Assembly: GCF_003347515.1 (NCBI RefSeq)
Contig: NZ_QEII01000290.1
Location: 62,001-126,000 of the forward strand
DNA: 64,000 nt
Source: Rhodoferax ferrireducens
GTDB lineage: Bacteria; Pseudomonadota; Gammaproteobacteria; Burkholderiales; Burkholderiaceae_C
Reading direction: 5' to 3'
Numbering within the stretch: position 1 is the first letter of the stretch; every line of letters starts with the position of its first letter. The notes under the pieces are model-generated. The model saw only the letters and a program-made list of their open reading frames with translations, searched no databases and was not told where the DNA came from. Both the position numbers and the translations under genes were made by a program. Shown here one piece after another: positions 61,711-64,000 of the stretch.

Positions 61711-63285
61711 CTCGATGGCCTGTTCTTGTGCAGGCATCTCGTCCAGTTTGAAAACGCTGACCACCTGCGCCAGATGACCGGCCTGCTCCTGCAGGGACTG
61801 GGCCGCAGTGGCCGCCTGTTCCACCAGCGCGGCGTTTTGCTGCGTCACCCCATCCATGTGGGCAATCGCCTGGTTGATTTGCTCGATCCCCAAGGTTTGT
61901 TCCCGGCTGGCGGTGCTGATCTCGCCGATGATGACGGTCACGCGCCGCACGCTGGCCACCACCTCGCCCATGGTGGTTCCGGCCTGGTTGACCAGTAGCA
62001 CGCCAGTGCCGACTTTTTCCACGGAGTCGTCGATGAGGTGTTTGATTTCCTGGGCGGCAGCGGCGGAGCGCTTGGCCAGATTGCGCACTTCGGCGGCGAC
62101 CACGGCAAAGCCCCGGCCTTGCTCGCCGGCGCGGGCCGCTTCCACCGCGGCGTTCAGCGCCAGAATATTGGTTTGAAACGCGATGCTGTCGATGACGCCG
62201 ATGATGTCAACAATCTTGCGCGACGATTCATTGATGGAGCCCATCGTGTCCACCACTTGCGCCACCACGGCGCCGCCCTTGACCGCAACCTCCGAGGCCG
62301 ATACCGCCAGCTGATTGGCCTCGCGCGCATTGTCGGCATTGTGTTTGACCGTGGAGGTCAACTCTTCAAGGGAAGCGGCCGTCTGTTCCAGCGATCCCGC
62401 TTGTTGTTCGGTGCGGGCCGACAGATCCAAGTTGCCTGACGCGATCTGGCCGGAGGCACTGGCAATGGTGCTGGTGCCGGTGCGCACTTCACCGACGATG
62501 GTCAGCAAGCTGTCGTTCATGTCCTTGAGGGCTTGCAGCAGTTCCCCTGTCTCGTCCCTGGCCGTGACCTGAATGTGGCTGGTGAGATTGCCAGTGGCAA
62601 CGCGCTTGGCGATGGCGACCGCCTCATGCAAGGGGCCAATAATGCTGCGCGTGATCAGGTGCGACAACCCGATGCCAAGCGCCACCGCCATCAGGCCGAT
62701 CAGTGACAGCAGCACCATCAAATCCTTGCCCGAAGCGACGGCGCTCTCCATCAGTTCGTGCTCTTCGGTTTTTTGAAGATCGACCAGTTTGTTGATTTCC
62801 ACCAGCACCTCGCGGTAAATCGGATCGATGCGGGTGGAGATGAGCTTGGCAACGGCCTCCGGGTTGAAGGCCAGCGCCTGGGAGATGGCATCGGAGGTCG
62901 GACCTTCCAGCGCCTTGTCGAGTCGCGCGATGTTCGCGAAAATCTGCTGGCCGGCCTCGGAGACACCCAGGGCCATCAATTGGTCGCGCGCCTCAACAAA
63001 GGTCTTGCGCTGGACCTTGAGCCGATCTTCTTCCTTGTTCATGGCTCCGACGTCCGTGTGCAGGCCGATGCTGCGAATCGCCACCACGCCTTCAAGCTGG
63101 GCGCTCTTCATGGTGGTGGTGAGTTCGACCTTGGCGTTGGCGGCCTTGAGACCCTCGAACAGGCTCTCCCGGTTCTTGATGCCAATGACGTTGTCCGTGA
63201 TCAGCACGGCCACCAGCAGCGCCAGAATGGTGCCGAAACCTATGCGCAAACGGGTGCCGATGCGAAAGCCAGTCAATTTCATCAT
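61660..63285 (-). CDS. methyl-accepting chemotaxis protein
   Basis: A 541-residue receptor. It has a first membrane helix (about 13-30), a periplasmic four-helix-bundle domain (about 35-190), a second membrane helix (about 193-212), a HAMP domain and a long signalling coiled coil. The hairpin tip [26 protein letters not shown] is fully conserved. There is no C-terminal CheR/CheB-tethering pentapeptide. The length and 4HB sensor fit the Tsr/Tar-like group. The gene follows a secreted Cache protein and a strong hairpin. Confidence 0.93.
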   Translation of the reverse strand: MMKLTGFRIGTRLRIGFGTILALLVAVLITDNVIGIKNRESLFEGLKAANAKVELTTTMKSAQLEGVVAIRSIGLHTDVGAMNKEEDRLKVQRKTFVEARDQLMALGVSEAGQQIFANIARLDKALEGPTSDAISQALAFNPEAVAKLISTRIDPIYREVLVEINKLVDLQKTEEHELMESAVASGKDLMVLLSLIGLMAVALGIGLSHLITRSIIGPLHEAVAIAKRVATGNLTSHIQVTARDETGELLQALKDMNDSLLTIVGEVRTGTSTIASASGQIASGNLDLSARTEQQAGSLEQTAASLEELTSTVKHNADNAREANQLAVSASEVAVKGGAVVAQVVDTMGSINESSRKIVDIIGVIDSIAFQTNILALNAAVEAARAGEQGRGFAVVAAEVRNLAKRSAAAAQEIKHLIDDSVEKVGTGVLLVNQAGTTMGEVVASVRRVTVIIGEISTASREQTLGIEQINQAIAHMDGVTQQNAALVEQAATAAQSLQEQAGHLAQVVSVFKLDEMPAQEQAIESSGRGLAPIHLISVVA

Positions 63286-63323
63286 GTTATGTTTTCTCCC
63301 TGCTAACTTTCACTGAAGCGTCT

Positions 63324-63351
63324 CAAGGGCAAGGGCGTTCCCTTGCCCTTG
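63324..63351 (-). terminator. perfect 12-bp hairpin between Cache and chemotaxis genes
   Basis: CAAGGGCAAGGG and its exact complement enclose a CGTT loop, 4 bp after the Cache-protein stop on the minus strand. No T-run follows in the transcript direction. It may stop part of the transcription or protect the Cache mRNA, giving more Cache protein than receptor. Confidence 0.6.
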
Positions 63352-63355
63352 TGGC

Positions 63356-63814
63356 TTACTTGTAGATGCCAACACCAATCAACACGTCGTCCACTTTTTC
63401 GACATAGGTCGACTTGTTTTCCACCGCCTTGGTGATGGTGTTCGGCCACTTGTAGTCGACCCAGCCCTTGCCTTTGCCTTTGGCAACTTCGATGAAGTTC
63501 TTGACGATGAAGACGCCGTTGGCATCCTTGATTTCGAGAAGGTTCTTGCCGATCAATTTGGGGTTGCCGCCGTGGGCTTTGTTGAGGCCTTCCATGTCAT
63601 AGGCCATCACATACAAATCGCCTTTGATGAATTGCCCGGCGGGGTTGCTGAATTCGGCAAAGGCTTTTTCCTTGCCGTTTGCCTTGATGAATTCAACGCC
63701 TTTTTTAACCATGGCGGTGGCTTCCTCCGCCGTTCCCTTATCGGCAGCGAATGCGGCAGCGCCGATAGCCAGGGCGCACAGGCCGAATGTGATTTTCTTA
63801 AGAATATTTTTCAT
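63356..63814 (-). CDS. secreted single-Cache-domain protein
   Basis: A 152-residue protein with a signal peptide ending A-A-F-A near residue 22. The mature part reads as one sCache domain: helix E-E-A-T-A-M-V-K-K-G-V-E-F-I-K, then N-P-A-G-Q-F-I-K-G-D-L-Y-V-M-A-Y-D near 56-72, H-G-G-N-P-K-L-I-G-K-N near 80, and the end W-V-D-Y-K-W-P-N. Cache domains bind small ligands, and most are fused to receptors. Here the domain is separate and precedes a chemotaxis receptor with a different sensor domain, so it could be a ligand-carrier for it. ATG at 63814 starts the signal. The 186 bp up to the window end shows no gene. Confidence 0.85.
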   Translation of the reverse strand: MKNILKKITFGLCALAIGAAAFAADKGTAEEATAMVKKGVEFIKANGKEKAFAEFSNPAGQFIKGDLYVMAYDMEGLNKAHGGNPKLIGKNLLEIKDANGVFIVKNFIEVAKGKGKGWVDYKWPNTITKAVENKSTYVEKVDDVLIGVGIYK

Positions 63815-64000
63815 GTGAATCCCTTGTGATGCAGTGATAAAGACGGCTTGGCGCCGCATGAACCGAACATGAACCCAACCCCGGTCATGCTGACTCCGCT
63901 CTATTGTTGCGCTGCAGCATTACAAATATGTTACATATTTTTTGCGGCGCAACAGTCAAGTGAAATCGTTTGACCTTGTTTTTTGGGCTTCGGAGGGGCC

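Overview
The window is chromosomal DNA of a GC-rich betaproteobacterium, most likely a Comamonadaceae member near Rhodoferax or Polaromonas. This rests on the gene families (ParC, Bug/TctC-type binding proteins, a TctDE-like two-component pair, a 3-hydroxybutyrate oligomer hydrolase), dense coding with many 4-bp ATGA/GTGA overlaps, and a short dispersed repeat of a kind I associate with this family. The genus is an inference. No rRNA, tRNA, CRISPR array or intact prophage was seen.

Layout: 1-7 kb holds the 3' part of parC, a hydrolase, a TPR membrane protein, and an envelope-stress module (a Spy/CpxP-like lipoprotein, a degenerate Spy paralogue, a CpxR/CpxA-like pair) followed by a MazG-like pyrophosphohydrolase. 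7-11.5 kb is a decayed defence island: hsdR broken after the DEAH helicase motifs and joined to a DUF262 fragment with a HEPN-like tail, then a PPC/DUF296 protein, an HTH gene with a dyad operator, and an apparently intact hsdM with no hsdS. 11.5-15.4 kb is a complete class I P450 system (FAD reductase, [2Fe-2S] ferredoxin, P450) divergent from an AraC regulator. 15.4-23.5 kb carries a TctDE-like pair with repeat DNA inside both coding sequences, Hsp15, a DUF1993 protein, a methyltransferase, and the tctCBA tricarboxylate transporter.

24-34 kb is a sigma-54 regulon: a PAS-AAA-Fis activator, two matching upstream dyads and a -24/-12 promoter before livKGFHM, a 3-hydroxybutyrate oligomer hydrolase and another hydrolase. 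The arrangement suggests uptake and processing of polyhydroxybutyrate breakdown products. 34-38.7 kb has a four-gene J-domain operon with three unrecognised proteins and two tandem spermidine-synthase-like genes. 38.7-47.4 kb has malic enzyme, an RHH regulator, an FKBP isomerase, a NYN-domain protein, and an HD-GYP regulator with a multi-domain hybrid histidine kinase.

47.9-59.0 kb is one long minus-strand hexuronate/aldonate operon: FadR-type regulator, idonate-type dehydrogenase, TRAP transporter, altronate dehydratase, mannonate dehydratase, fructuronate reductase, KDG kinase and a second zinc dehydrogenase, all behind a UxuR-like operator. The end of the window has an IclR-regulator fragment, an alpha-glucan phosphorylase, a chemotaxis receptor and a secreted single-Cache protein.

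The most distinctive sequence-level feature is the roughly 50-60 bp dispersed repeat (eight copies). It sits at gene 3' ends, supplies stop codons to at least three ORFs, and in one case is read through in frame as the linker of a response regulator.
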